Counted from the first letter of the stretch, positions 41,395 through 51,461 are shown. The stretch: 64,000 nt of DNA from Shewanella hanedai (GCF_007197645.1 NZ_VKGK01000015.1:59873-123872); one strand, 5' to 3'. Made by a program: numbers and translations. The notes: generated by a model not told the origin, from the letters alone.

Positions 41395-43617
41395 ATGAAT
41401 CCAAAGCATGACTCAATTGTTGCTAAGCTGCCAAGTCTGGCACATTCAAATATTAGCATTAAGCGCTATGGCGCGATTCTGACCATGTTACTCGATGCAT
41501 CTCCTCTTAAAGATATTCTACACTCTCTGGTGTTACTGATTGAAGAGGAAAAGTTAGGCACCATAGGCTCAATACTGTTACTGAGCGATGATGGTAAACG
41601 TCTACTGACTGGCGCAGCACCAAATTTACCCGATAGTTATAACCAAGCCATACATGGAATCGAGATCGGTGATGGTGTTGGATCTTGTGGTACTGCGGCT
41701 TTTACGGGCCAACGTGTTATTGTCGAAGATGTTAGTACTCACCCTTATTGGGAACCCTATAAAGCGCTACCATTATCCGCAGGTTTACACGCTTGTTGGT
41801 CGGAGCCAATCAAAGACAGTCAAGGGAAAGTACTCGGAACATTTGCCATGTACTATGACTCAGTTCAATCTCCCACTGATATCGACTTAGCTCTGATAAG
41901 TGAAGCGGCACGCCTTGCCAGTTTAGCGATAGAACGTAGCAGTGCACTGCAATTTCAACGTCTCACGGCAAATATCTTCAAACACCTTCCTATTGCGATG
42001 GTTGTGACTGACGCACATGGAACGATATTGGATGCAAACCCCACTTTTTATCGTTATTTGCAGTGCCAGCCAACAGATTATGTTTTGTTCGATCCTCAGA
42101 TTGTTTTTCAGCCTTCAGGGCAACAGTTAACTTTGATGTGTCGCCAATTGCAGTCCAATCAAGCTTGGCAAGGAGAACTCATTGGTAGAAGAGTCGGTGG
42201 GGAGTATTTCCATCTTGAACTCACAGTATCCATATTTAAAGAGCAAGGTTCAGATGAGCAATATTCATCTTGGTTGTTCAGTGATATTAGTGAACGTAAA
42301 AAGGCGAGTGAGCTTATTTACTTTCAAGCAAACTATGACTCACTGACAGGGCTTGCGAATCGAAATCATCTGTTCAGGGTCATGGAGTCAGAAATTGAAT
42401 CTGATAACCAGACCCGTGGTTTCGCGTTTATGTTGATGGATTTAGATAACTTTAAACAAGTCAACGATACCTTCGGACATGATAAAGGCGACCAGTTATT
42501 GCAGGCCGTGTCCACAAGACTCCAAGGCTGCATAGTGGATAACTCGTTATTGTCGAGATTGGGTGGTGATGAGTTTGCGCTGTTTTTACCTGGAATAGTG
42601 GAGGAGAGGGAGCTCGTCGCTATAGCCAGTAAAATCAATGATGCAGTATCTCAACCGATTAAGTTAAGTGGAAATAAAAAAGTGTTAACCAGCGTTAGTA
42701 TTGGTATCACGCGCTTTCCTGAAGATGCAATGACGCTAGAGCAAGTATTGAACTGTGCTGATCAGGCGATGTATATCTCAAAAGATGAGGGTAGAGATTG
42801 CTTTCATTTTTTCACTGAGCAGATGCAGCAAAACGCAGAACGTACCGCTAACTTACATGCAGCGCTTAAGTTAGCGTTAGACTCTCATGCTTTTGAACTC
42901 TACTTTCAGCCCATTATCTGCCTAACAACCAATAAAATAATACGGGCAGAGGTGTTATTGAGATGGGAACATGAGGGCAAATTCGTTTCTCCTGAAGAGT
43001 TTATTCCTTTAGCGGAAAGCAGTGGGTTAATTGTTGACTTGGGTCATTGGGTGCGACAAGAGTCGATGTCATTTCTATTAACACTTCAAGAAACCTCGCC
43101 GGATATTGGATTGTCAATCAATGTTTCTATGTATGAGTTTTGGTCTCATTCTTTGCAAGATAATTTGATTAATTCCATTTTAAATATCGCACTTAATTTG
43201 ACTGCTGAACCTTTTCCTTTTGACATGCTCACCATCGAAATCACAGAGTCTCTTTTGATGAAACAACATAACCATTTAATCGCTTCATTACAAAAACTCA
43301 GAAATATGGGAATTAAGATTGCGGTTGATGACTTCGGGACTGGTTATTCTTCTCTCTCTTATTTAAGTCACTTCCCCATAGATCAAATAAAGATAGATAA
43401 GAGCTTTATTCAAAATTCAGATCATTCAATAAAACAACAGGCATTAGTGAAAGCCATAACGACCTTAAGTCATGCGCTGGATCTCAATGTTGTTGCTGAA
43501 GGGGTTGAGTCAGTAGAAGAGCTTGAGTTTGTCAGGACGGCAGAAATTGAAGCGGTGCAGGGATTTTATTTTTATCGACCTATGACCAAAGCATCCTTAT
43601 TACGGTTATTGGATTGA
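41395..43617 (+). CDS. GAF-PAS-GGDEF-EAL cyclic-di-GMP signalling protein
   Basis: The 740-residue cytoplasmic protein has, in order, a GAF domain (about 30-180, with GVGSCGTAAFTGQRVIVEDV), a PAS domain (about 190-305), a GGDEF domain (about 320-480) with an intact GGDEF motif near residue 390, and an EAL domain (about 490-740). The EAL signature reads EVLLRW, which keeps the catalytic Glu, and DDFGTGYSSLSYL is intact. It can therefore both make and break cyclic di-GMP, or one domain may regulate the other. There is no membrane segment. It is flanked by a terminator upstream and has its own promoter. Confidence 0.93.
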   Translation: MNPKHDSIVAKLPSLAHSNISIKRYGAILTMLLDASPLKDILHSLVLLIEEEKLGTIGSILLLSDDGKRLLTGAAPNLPDSYNQAIHGIEIGDGVGSCGTAAFTGQRVIVEDVSTHPYWEPYKALPLSAGLHACWSEPIKDSQGKVLGTFAMYYDSVQSPTDIDLALISEAARLASLAIERSSALQFQRLTANIFKHLPIAMVVTDAHGTILDANPTFYRYLQCQPTDYVLFDPQIVFQPSGQQLTLMCRQLQSNQAWQGELIGRRVGGEYFHLELTVSIFKEQGSDEQYSSWLFSDISERKKASELIYFQANYDSLTGLANRNHLFRVMESEIESDNQTRGFAFMLMDLDNFKQVNDTFGHDKGDQLLQAVSTRLQGCIVDNSLLSRLGGDEFALFLPGIVEERELVAIASKINDAVSQPIKLSGNKKVLTSVSIGITRFPEDAMTLEQVLNCADQAMYISKDEGRDCFHFFTEQMQQNAERTANLHAALKLALDSHAFELYFQPIICLTTNKIIRAEVLLRWEHEGKFVSPEEFIPLAESSGLIVDLGHWVRQESMSFLLTLQETSPDIGLSINVSMYEFWSHSLQDNLINSILNIALNLTAEPFPFDMLTIEITESLLMKQHNHLIASLQKLRNMGIKIAVDDFGTGYSSLSYLSHFPIDQIKIDKSFIQNSDHSIKQQALVKAITTLSHALDLNVVAEGVESVEELEFVRTAEIEAVQGFYFYRPMTKASLLRLLD

Positions 43618-43724
43618 GTCATTAATCATCAACTTGGCAGAATGAAGCAATCTTAACTGAAAATAAGCTTAAAAGGAGTAGTCTATAACCCTTCAGTAAT
43701 AGATTAAGATGCAAGGGGATGAAT

Positions 43725-44465
43725 ATGAAGTTAGCTAATGAGCAGGCTAATGAGACGACAAACTATCGGGTTTGGGACAAACCGAGTCGACTATTTCACT
43801 GGATCAATGTGTTGTTGGTATTGAGTTTGGTATTTGTCGGGTTATTGATGTTGTTTCGCAGAGATTTAGGCATTACCGGGCTTGAAGCAAAAATTAAGTT
43901 GAAAGAGCTGCATGTGGTCATTGGTTATCTTTTTGCTGCTAATCTACTATTCAGAATTTTATGGGGCTTTATCGGTAGTCACTTCGCTAGATTTGCCAAT
44001 AATATTCCCAGCTTTAGTGCGATAAAGGGATATAAGTCTGCATTAGACCGAGGTGAAAACCCACAATATATTGGACACAATCCTATCGGAAAACTGGCAG
44101 TGTTCGTCATCATGCTCACGTTAACCGTGATGTTGGTGACAGGTCTATTTCGGGCAGGTACTGATATTTATTACCCCCCATTTGGTCATGCGGTGGCCGA
44201 GTATATTGCCCAAGATGGTGTCGATGCAAGTAGCATTAAACCTTATGATGAAACCGGCGTTGATAAGCAAAAACTAGATGAGGTGAAACCCTATAAAAGC
44301 GTTGCAGGACAAGTTCATCTTTATGGCGCTTACTTCTTACTTTTACTGATTTTGTTTCATGTTATAGCGGTGATACAGGCTGAACGCAAACATCAACCTG
44401 GCATTATTTCTGCTATGTTTTCGGGGATTAAAAGAATCACTGGGCCAACTCAAGATAAGGAGTAG
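43725..44465 (+). CDS. Cytochrome b561-family membrane protein
   Basis: The protein of about 246 residues starts at the ATG at 43725, six bases after AAGGGG; an ATG two codons earlier is too close to that site. It has four main transmembrane helices with heme-ligand histidines in RLFHWINVLL, KELHVVIGYL, GQVHLYGAY and ILFHVIAVI. The pattern is that of diheme cytochrome b561 (prokaryotic type, Ni-hydrogenase b-type cytochrome family), which passes electrons between quinol and a partner. The loop of about 45 residues before the last helix pair lies outside the membrane. No partner gene is adjacent. Confidence 0.85.
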   Translation: MKLANEQANETTNYRVWDKPSRLFHWINVLLVLSLVFVGLLMLFRRDLGITGLEAKIKLKELHVVIGYLFAANLLFRILWGFIGSHFARFANNIPSFSAIKGYKSALDRGENPQYIGHNPIGKLAVFVIMLTLTVMLVTGLFRAGTDIYYPPFGHAVAEYIAQDGVDASSIKPYDETGVDKQKLDEVKPYKSVAGQVHLYGAYFLLLLILFHVIAVIQAERKHQPGIISAMFSGIKRITGPTQDKE

Positions 44466-44476
44466 GCACCACGTAC

Positions 44477-44511
44477 AAAAAAGAGAGCCACAGTATGGCT
44501 CTCTTTTTTTT
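44477..44511 (+). terminator. Terminator after the cytochrome b561 gene
   Basis: AAAAAAGAGAGCCA (44477-44490) pairs with TGGCTCTCTTTTTT (44496-44509) around a five-base loop. The flanks are A-rich and T-rich, so it could work in both directions. Confidence 0.9.
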
Positions 44512-44756
44512 GTCTTTAATTCTTCATCCGTTATTCTGTAAAGCAATTACAGACGTGATGATGCGCTTGGATTGTTCTTAAAATGCGCCATTGATTAGAT
44601 GTTTGACTCGCTTGATTATTTTTTGATTTATTACCGCATTAAAAGAACTGATGTGATGGGGTAAGAATGCTATAGTTCTCGCTTTCGGTTTAATGCTTAT
44701 GGTCTGAGTATCGGCAGCATAAGATCAGTTAACTTAGTCAGCGAAAGGCGTAATCA

Positions 44757-47700
44757 TTGGTCAAGCTAGAAGCATATTTTAGTCAAGCAACAATCTTTAA
44801 TGCAATGCAGTTGCTGTTTGCTGGTGAGTTAATTCACTGTGATTATTCCACTTGGTTATTGAGTGGGAAGTTTGAATCACAAAGTCATCAGAATGCTCAA
44901 GATAGTGTCAAAAATGAAGTGCATGTTCGACTCGATTGGACAGCAGGTCCCGTGGTTGGATCTGAACACTGTTTTTGCTCATGTCATGCAGACTCGCCTT
45001 GTGAGCATTTAGCCGCTCTGGCGATTGATTACATTGCAAAGCAAGATCCAATTACTCCTTACTTGAGTGAAAATAAACGCGCAGATACTGCAATTAGATT
45101 GCTTAAAACTGAATTTAATCAGCGTTTTGATCCTTATCCAAATATGGCTCGTCACCGCATTGTTTATCTGCTGTCTAAAGGTGAGCAAGGTTTACATTTA
45201 ACCGCTCATAAAGGTTATATCAGTAAAAAGGGCAAATATTCGATTAAGCAGGATATTGGCTTTGGTTTTTCAACTAAATCCTCCCAACCTAAATACGTTA
45301 CTCAGGCAGACCTTTATCTGTTAAATCAGCTCAAAGAGTGTTCTCTAGCATTAGATGATGTGCAAAGAGCAGCCCAACAAGAAGTGATCTCACTGGACAT
45401 TGCTGATTTTACATCGCTTGATTTTATTAAAACCTTATGTGCGACTCAGCGCTGCTTTTGGATGAGCTGCGAGAAATCGCCCATTAGGCTTGAGACTCAC
45501 TATCACCATGATTATATCGATGCTGATGCGTTCATTTCAATTGGAGATAACGGGTACATAGACTTGGCAAGCATGAGCTTAGTCATTGCCCCTTCTTCTG
45601 AAGATATTGACGGTCCATTGTTTGATTCCACTCTCGATTGGTCGCCTCAGCTTACTGTCAGTCGACATGATATTGAATTTTCATGGGATGAAAAATCCAG
45701 TTTAGAACTTGAAGTCGCTAATTTCTCATTAATTCATGCTGATCTAACCATAGAGTTAGCCGAGGTATTCTCATCTGCCTATGATGCACCGGAGGTGATG
45801 AAACACGTTGCCGAACTTAATATCCAGCTAGCAGGCTTGCCGCTTCTAACCTCGATGTTTGAATCGACTGTGTGGTCGATGTTCCCCATTGGAACGCGGT
45901 TGCTCCCCCAAGAGTTAAGTGAGCAGATGATCATGCTTCGCCGGTTATCACTTGCGGGGTGGGGAATTACGTATGACCTTAAAAATCGGTTCGAAGTCAT
46001 CCATGCTCAACATTGGTATGGGGATGTACATAATAGCGATAGTGATAAAAGTTGGTTCGATCTAGAGATTGGTGTTGAAGTTAACGGGGAAAAAGTGAAC
46101 CTGTTGCCCTATCTAGTCAAAGCAATACGCCAAGGTCTAGTGGAAAATATTGATAATCAAACCACAATTCTCATGGATCTTGATAGCGGAGAGCGACTCG
46201 CACTTCCCGCCATTAGGATTAAGAAAATATTAACGGTATTGGTTGAGTTGTATGAGAAAAAGCCTCTGACAGCCACCGATACCGTGAGCTTACCCCTGCA
46301 TCAGCTCACGAGAGTTGCCGAGTTGTCATCAATTAAAGTTGGTGGTGAGTTCGAGTGGCAGGGCAGTAGCTTACTTAGGAAGAAGGCTGAAAAGGTTTAC
46401 GCCTATTTAGAACATGCTGGCGCTAAGGCTCATATTGTTAAGCCTCCTGTTGGCCTTAATGCAGAGCTCAGAGAGTATCAACAGCAAGGATTGAATTGGC
46501 TGCAGTTTCTTAAAAAACAAGGTTTTTGTGGCATATTAGCTGATGACATGGGGTTAGGGAAAACCATTCAAACCTTGGCGAGTATTCTACTTGATAAAGA
46601 GTCTGGTCGATTAAATAAACCGTGTCTGATTGTCGCACCGACCAGTTTACTAGCCAACTGGTTGAACGAAGCACAATCCTTTACTCCAGATTTGAACGTA
46701 CTCTTGTGGTCTGGAGGTAAACGCCATAAAAATGCAAACCAGATTAAACACACTGATGTCGTGATAAGTAGCTATGGCACGCTGCAACAAGATGCGCTGT
46801 TTTGGGCTGATACCCATTTTCACCTTATTGTGCTTGATGAAGCGCAGAATATTAAAAATGCCCGGAGTCGTATTGCCAGAGTGGTCGGCAGTCTAACATC
46901 GACGCACAAGTTATGTTTAACGGGCACTCCTCTTGAAAATCACTTAGGTGAGTTATGGTCACTGTTTAATTTTTTAATGCCCGGTTTTTTAGGTAATTCA
47001 ACGCAATTTAACCGTTTATATCAGGCTCCAATAGAGAAAGAGGATGATGAAGTAAAACGCCATGCTTTAGTTCAAAGGATCAGCCCTTTTTTATTGCGAC
47101 GAATGAAATTTGATGTGGCAACTGAGCTCCCCGCTAAAACGGTGATCAATGAATACATTAGCTTGACTCAGGTTCAGGGCGATCTCTATGAGACGATCCG
47201 TTTAACCATGTCTGATGAATTGAGAAAAGCGGTATCTCAGTCAGGGATGAAGCGAAACCGTTTAGCGATCAGTAACGCACTGCTTAAGTTACGCCAAGTG
47301 TGCTGTCACCCAGAGTTACTTAAATTAGATCTTATTGCCGATAAAGCGATAGACGGCGAACATACTTCGCTGTCATCTGAGTCAATGGACTCCATTGGCG
47401 ATAAAGAAAGGTTGGTTGTTAAAATCGGCAATAAGCCAGTTAATGATGCGGGTGTGACGAGTTCAGGTAAGCTCAACTGGTTGGCTGATAAGTTGCCCAG
47501 CATGATTGAAGAGGGCAGACGGGTGCTTATTTTTTCCTCTTTTACCAGCATGTTAACTTTAATCTCACAACTACTGGATAAGTTGTCTATTGCACACGTT
47601 GAGCTGACGGGGAAAAGCCGTGATCGGGCAAGCCTAGTTAAACGCTTTCAGGATCAAGAGGTGCCCGTTTTTCTCATTAGCTTAAAAGCGGGAGGGTCTG

Positions 47701-47984
47701 GTTTGAATTTGACCGCTGCCGATGTGGTGATCCACACGGATCCTTGGTGGAATCCAGCGGCGGAGCAACAAGCTAGTGATAGGGCATATCGGATTGGTCA
47801 GGACAAATCAGTGTTCGTGTATAAATTGATCTGTAAAGATACAGTGGAAGAGCGGATACAAAGACTGCAGGAGTCGAAGTTTAACTTAGCACAAAGTATC
47901 TATGATCATGAAGCTCAATCCGTCACAGAGATGACAGGAAATGATTGGCTGGATCTGCTGCAGCCCTTGGCAATCGATGAGTAA
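44757..47984 (+). CDS. SWIM-domain SNF2-family helicase
   Basis: The 1075-residue protein starts at a TTG at 44757, eight bases after AAAGG; no better in-frame ATG is near. A SWIM zinc motif (HCFCSCHADSPCEHLAALAI) sits near residues 75-100. A long central region follows, then an SNF2 ATPase core with DMGLGKTIQTL (about 596-606), VLDEAQNIKN, LTGTPLENHL, and the helicase C-terminal part with LKAGGSGLNLTAADVVIHTDPWWNPAAEQQASDRAYRIGQ. This layout matches bacterial RapA/SNF2 relatives thought to act on DNA or RNA polymerase complexes; its partner is unknown. Similar proteins occur in defence islands, but no defence genes surround it. Confidence 0.88.
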   Translation: MVKLEAYFSQATIFNAMQLLFAGELIHCDYSTWLLSGKFESQSHQNAQDSVKNEVHVRLDWTAGPVVGSEHCFCSCHADSPCEHLAALAIDYIAKQDPITPYLSENKRADTAIRLLKTEFNQRFDPYPNMARHRIVYLLSKGEQGLHLTAHKGYISKKGKYSIKQDIGFGFSTKSSQPKYVTQADLYLLNQLKECSLALDDVQRAAQQEVISLDIADFTSLDFIKTLCATQRCFWMSCEKSPIRLETHYHHDYIDADAFISIGDNGYIDLASMSLVIAPSSEDIDGPLFDSTLDWSPQLTVSRHDIEFSWDEKSSLELEVANFSLIHADLTIELAEVFSSAYDAPEVMKHVAELNIQLAGLPLLTSMFESTVWSMFPIGTRLLPQELSEQMIMLRRLSLAGWGITYDLKNRFEVIHAQHWYGDVHNSDSDKSWFDLEIGVEVNGEKVNLLPYLVKAIRQGLVENIDNQTTILMDLDSGERLALPAIRIKKILTVLVELYEKKPLTATDTVSLPLHQLTRVAELSSIKVGGEFEWQGSSLLRKKAEKVYAYLEHAGAKAHIVKPPVGLNAELREYQQQGLNWLQFLKKQGFCGILADDMGLGKTIQTLASILLDKESGRLNKPCLIVAPTSLLANWLNEAQSFTPDLNVLLWSGGKRHKNANQIKHTDVVISSYGTLQQDALFWADTHFHLIVLDEAQNIKNARSRIARVVGSLTSTHKLCLTGTPLENHLGELWSLFNFLMPGFLGNSTQFNRLYQAPIEKEDDEVKRHALVQRISPFLLRRMKFDVATELPAKTVINEYISLTQVQGDLYETIRLTMSDELRKAVSQSGMKRNRLAISNALLKLRQVCCHPELLKLDLIADKAIDGEHTSLSSESMDSIGDKERLVVKIGNKPVNDAGVTSSGKLNWLADKLPSMIEEGRRVLIFSSFTSMLTLISQLLDKLSIAHVELTGKSRDRASLVKRFQDQEVPVFLISLKAGGSGLNLTAADVVIHTDPWWNPAAEQQASDRAYRIGQDKSVFVYKLICKDTVEERIQRLQESKFNLAQSIYDHEAQSVTEMTGNDWLDLLQPLAIDE

Positions 47985-47995
47985 TACCAATCAGT
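47982..47995 (+). repeat. 14-base repeat unit TAATACCAATCAGT
   Basis: This 14-mer directly overlaps the stop codon of the SNF2 gene. An exact copy stands at 63880-63893, and a 10-base form (TAATACCAAT) overlaps the S9 peptidase stop at 60272-60281. Such ends of dispersed repeats are common after genes in Shewanella, as recalled rather than searched. Past the 14-mer the two full copies differ. Confidence 0.5.
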
Positions 47996-48037
47996 TTGAC
48001 TTGCTCTATTTTATATCAATTCTGAGCTTAATTCGGC

Positions 48038-49018
48038 TTAACACTGTGTTGCGATAATTGCTCTGTTTCTACCAGCTAGCTTTGCTTTATAGAGTGCTTT
48101 ATCGCACTCAGCCAGCCAATGATCGATACTCGCCGCAGGAAGAGAGTTAATCCCAATACTGCAGGTGATAGGTTCCTCTATCTCCACAAGCTGCATTGCT
48201 GCGATATTGTGAATTAATTGCTGTGCGATATCAGCAGCCTCAGTGGTATCAAGCCCAGTTAATATGATAAGAAACTCCTCGCCCCCATATCGAATGACTT
48301 CAGCCTGATTGGGTGCCACGCTTTTAATGATTTGCGCGACTTGCCGCAGTACCTTATCACCAGTAAGGTGGCCATATTTATCATTAACCTGTTTGAAATG
48401 ATCAAGGTCAAGTAACAAGATAGTGGACTGAATTCCTTTAGATATGTGATGTTGCAGTGCATGGGTTAATGAGCCCATAAGACGCTTTCGATTGGATACT
48501 CCGGTCAATTCATCTGTATTCGCAAAATAGAGTAGGGCAAGTTTCTGTTTGGTGATGACGTGGGAAAAAATGGCACCGAAGATGAGACAATCTACTACGG
48601 CTAATGAGAAGCGAGTGACCACAAATGTCTCTTCGATATTAAGTGCTAACAACAAGCTGATGACAGAATAAATTAACGATAAAACAGCGGCTTCTTTAAG
48701 GCTAAATAAGAAATAGATGACAAAAATAGTGGGGAATAGATAGATAAGTCCTTTATAACCTAAGGTAAAACAGCTGTAGCTGATAGCAATACAGATTAAA
48801 ATTAAAGTCAGCTTTTTTTGTGCAAGATTAGCCTTGTTGTGCCATTCAAGATACATAGACAGTGCGAGTGGGAGCATGGAAACAGCAAAGAATCCTGCGA
48901 GCACATAATCTTCTATACTGATGCGATAGAGCACATATATCGCGACAGTCACGATACCTGCAAGTTGAAACAATAATGAGGATGTTTTTGGTATACTGTT
49001 AAGCTTTGCTAGCTCCAT
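48038..49018 (-). CDS. Diguanylate cyclase with N-terminal membrane domain
   Basis: The protein has 326 residues from the ATG at 49018, which follows AAAGGGATTTTA. The first 165 residues hold about five to six transmembrane helices and a short cytoplasmic linker. The GGDEF domain follows with DELTGVSNRKRLM, LLLDLDHFKQVNDKYGHLTGDKVLRQVAQ and the active-site variant GGEEF, which is catalytically competent. It should make cyclic di-GMP in response to an unknown membrane signal. The GTG five codons earlier is less likely as the start. It converges on the SNF2 gene with a 53-base gap. Confidence 0.9.
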   Translation of the reverse strand: MELAKLNSIPKTSSLLFQLAGIVTVAIYVLYRISIEDYVLAGFFAVSMLPLALSMYLEWHNKANLAQKKLTLILICIAISYSCFTLGYKGLIYLFPTIFVIYFLFSLKEAAVLSLIYSVISLLLALNIEETFVVTRFSLAVVDCLIFGAIFSHVITKQKLALLYFANTDELTGVSNRKRLMGSLTHALQHHISKGIQSTILLLDLDHFKQVNDKYGHLTGDKVLRQVAQIIKSVAPNQAEVIRYGGEEFLIILTGLDTTEAADIAQQLIHNIAAMQLVEIEEPITCSIGINSLPAASIDHWLAECDKALYKAKLAGRNRAIIATQC

Positions 49019-49225
49019 TAAAATCCCTTTCACTCATTATTTTTTTGCAAGTATAACACTGTTTATCATAATGAATATGTCCCTCTTCTTGTAAGCTATA
49101 TTTCAGACTTAATTGTCGAGAGTCTGGCTTTCTATCGGTTTATGCGAGTTTAAAACGATGTCCTAGTAACTGTTATGACAAAGTTGTTTAACAACTCTTT
49201 TACTGACGGTGTTCTCAGTGTATAA

Positions 49226-49771
49226 ATGAACTATATCAATATTTTTAAAAGCCTAAATAAGATGAGAAATATCTTTAATTATAATCGTTTGATTAGATTG
49301 GCGTACATGGCTACTCTCCTACTTGGGATGAATGTAGCGTGGGCTGGGCCTAAACTGGATGTTGAAGTTAAGGACGGCGATGGCAATGTTTATTCACTGT
49401 CAGAACTGAAGGGACAAGTGGTGTATCTTGATTTCTGGGCTTCCTGGTGCGGTCCCTGTCGAAAGTCATTTCCTTGGATGGATCAAATGCACAGTAAATA
49501 TGCTGATCAAGGACTTAAGGTCATCGCAGTTAACTTAGATTTCGATACTGCGTTAGCAACACAGTTTCTGCAACAGACTCCTGCAAATTTCACCATTGCT
49601 TATGATGTGGACCATAAAGTGGCCAATGAATTTAGCATACTCGGTATGCCATCGAGTTATCTGTTTAATCGAGAAGGGGAGCTAGTGAATACCCATGTTG
49701 GTTTTTTTAGCGAAAACTTGCTGGAATATGAAGCTGAATTGGTTCGCTTATTAAATGAGAGTAAAAAATGA
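49226..49771 (+). CDS. TlpA-like thiol-disulfide reductase
   Basis: This protein of up to 181 residues has an N-terminal hydrophobic export signal (LAYMATLLLGMNVAWAG) and a thioredoxin-fold domain with active site WCGPC (Cys75, Cys78). GMPSSYLFNREGELV carries the cis-Pro. TlpA/ResA-type proteins keep periplasmic cysteines reduced, for example in cytochrome or metalloprotein assembly. The start may be the ATG at 49226 or one of the in-frame ATGs downstream. It overlaps the DUF4266 lipoprotein gene by four bases (ATGA) and leads a three-gene operon. Confidence 0.88.
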   Translation: MNYINIFKSLNKMRNIFNYNRLIRLAYMATLLLGMNVAWAGPKLDVEVKDGDGNVYSLSELKGQVVYLDFWASWCGPCRKSFPWMDQMHSKYADQGLKVIAVNLDFDTALATQFLQQTPANFTIAYDVDHKVANEFSILGMPSSYLFNREGELVNTHVGFFSENLLEYEAELVRLLNESKK

Positions 49772-50004
49772 AACTGAGCATTGATTCACGCATTACTTAT
49801 ATAGCTTCTCTATTTTTGATGCTGACGCTCAGCGGCTGCTCAACTTTGGGTGTGCAACCCTGGGAGCGAGATCAATTTGCCCGAGAAGATATGGCATTAG
49901 ATAATGAAAAACTGGATTTAACCTTGGATGACCACATCTACTTCAGTAAAGAAGGGACAAGTGGTGGTCGTTCACAGGGTGGTGGAGGATGTGGGTGCAA
50001 TTAA
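49768..50004 (+). CDS. DUF4266 lipoprotein with Gly/Cys tail
   Basis: The 78-residue lipoprotein has lipobox LSGC with lipidated Cys24, the family segment LGVQPWERDQFAREDMAL, and a glycine-rich tail ending GGGGCGCN (Cys75, Cys77). It matches DUF4266, whose genes are recalled next to thioredoxin-like and DUF3570 genes in many proteobacteria. Its function is unknown. It overlaps the TlpA-like gene by four bases and the next open frame by up to 16. The two tail cysteines in the periplasm are a plausible target of the TlpA-like reductase or a metal site (inference). Confidence 0.8.
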   Translation: MKLSIDSRITYIASLFLMLTLSGCSTLGVQPWERDQFAREDMALDNEKLDLTLDDHIYFSKEGTSGGRSQGGGGCGCN

Positions 50005-51461
50005 CCCGAATGTCTGAAGACGCTAAAATTCAAGCTAAACAAGATAACTCGTCTTGCCTTGAATTATCGAGTTTACTGGAATGCGCTAAACCTAAGCGCT
50101 ATAAAAACATCAGTAAAAGTTTAACTATAGCGAGTTTGGCTCTGTTTTCCTCTCCCTCCTTTGCTGGAGATACGGTACAAGAGAACTCTGGCAGCGAACT
50201 TGTTAATAACATCACCGAAAGCGAAAAGAAAAAGTCAGCGGAGAGCTTTGGCGGGAAGCAACTTGAGGTGACAAAAATAGACATGGCGCTGCTCTATTAT
50301 CAAGAGCCGAATAGAGTCACTGCTGCTGAGGGAATTGTTAATCTACAAGCCTCATATGGCGATAAAAGTGTATTGGATGGTAAGTTACTTCTTGATACGT
50401 TAAGCGGCGCTTCACCTAATGGCGCGGTGCCACAGTTACAACAACAAACCTTTACTCGTCCTTCTGGTAATGGAGTGTATCATGCTGTCAATGGTGACAC
50501 ACCCTTGGACGATACCTTCAAAGATACGCGTTTGCAGATCAATGGCAGTTGGGTTGAAACACTATCGAGCGCAGATAAAGTTAATTTCGGTTTTCACCTT
50601 TCAAGAGAGTATGACTACACCTCTCTTGGTTTGAACACTGGCGCTGAACATTCCTTTAATCGAGGTAATAGCTCAGTCAATACCGCTTTGGGGTACTACT
50701 ACGATATTGTTGATCCCGTTGGAGGCCGACCCGTTGCGTGGGCGCCAATGTTATACCGAGAGGATTTTAGCTCGCAAGTTGAGTTTGAAGATGAATTTGA
50801 TAAAACGCGGCAAGAATCAAGTGCTGAAAAACAGACGCTCGATATCAGTTTTGGTTTTACTCAACTGCTGAATCGATATTGGTTAGTACAGGGAAATTAC
50901 AGTGTCTCATACCTTAATGGCTACATGACCGATCCCTACAAAATCATCAGCCTCGTTGATTACACGGGAACAGCTCAAGGTTATCGTTATGAGCATAGAC
51001 CCGATAGTCGGCTTAAAAACAGTGTGTACCTATTGACGAAAGGTGCGTTAGATACGGGAGTTGTTGATTTTTCGTATCGATATAGTCTCGATGATTGGGG
51101 CATAAAATCTCATACATTTGAAACTCACTATCGTTATCAATTCACTTCAACTTTCTATGGGCAGCTCCATTTACGGTATTACCGTCAATCAGCTGCGGAC
51201 TTCTATCATACTTTTCTACTTGATACAGCAAAAGAGCCTGTTTATGGCAGTGCTGACAGCAGGTTAGGTGCGCTTGATACCTATACCTTTGGCGTTAAAT
51301 TTGGTCATAAGCTTCCTGATGGCTTCAATATTTCTTATCGATTGGAGCTATATCAACATAAACCCTTAGATAATGGTGCAGAAAGAGTGGGGCAGTTAGC
51401 TGAATTAGCTTTGTTTGAGCAAGTTGATGCCGTTATTGCCCAAGTTGGTTTTACTTTTTAG
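49989..51461 (+). CDS. DUF3570 outer-membrane beta-barrel protein
   Basis: The protein has up to 490 residues. The first 45 are an unusual hydrophilic N-region, then comes a signal-like stretch (LTIASLALFSSPSFAGD). The rest alternates polar and hydrophobic residues in a beta-strand pattern and ends VGFTF, whose terminal Phe is the usual outer-membrane signal for the BAM machinery. It matches DUF3570, a barrel of unknown function. The start is unsure: the ATG at 49989 is right against GGAGG and overlaps DUF4266, whereas an ATG at 50010 gives a five-base gap but no ribosome site. Confidence 0.78.
   Translation: MWVQLTRMSEDAKIQAKQDNSSCLELSSLLECAKPKRYKNISKSLTIASLALFSSPSFAGDTVQENSGSELVNNITESEKKKSAESFGGKQLEVTKIDMALLYYQEPNRVTAAEGIVNLQASYGDKSVLDGKLLLDTLSGASPNGAVPQLQQQTFTRPSGNGVYHAVNGDTPLDDTFKDTRLQINGSWVETLSSADKVNFGFHLSREYDYTSLGLNTGAEHSFNRGNSSVNTALGYYYDIVDPVGGRPVAWAPMLYREDFSSQVEFEDEFDKTRQESSAEKQTLDISFGFTQLLNRYWLVQGNYSVSYLNGYMTDPYKIISLVDYTGTAQGYRYEHRPDSRLKNSVYLLTKGALDTGVVDFSYRYSLDDWGIKSHTFETHYRYQFTSTFYGQLHLRYYRQSAADFYHTFLLDTAKEPVYGSADSRLGALDTYTFGVKFGHKLPDGFNISYRLELYQHKPLDNGAERVGQLAELALFEQVDAVIAQVGFTF

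Noticed and set aside
44757..47984. SNF2/SWIM helicase as part of an anti-phage defence island
   Set aside because: SNF2-like proteins occur in defence systems, but the neighbours (cytochrome b561, diguanylate cyclase, rRNA methyltransferase) are not defence genes and no partner of known systems is present.
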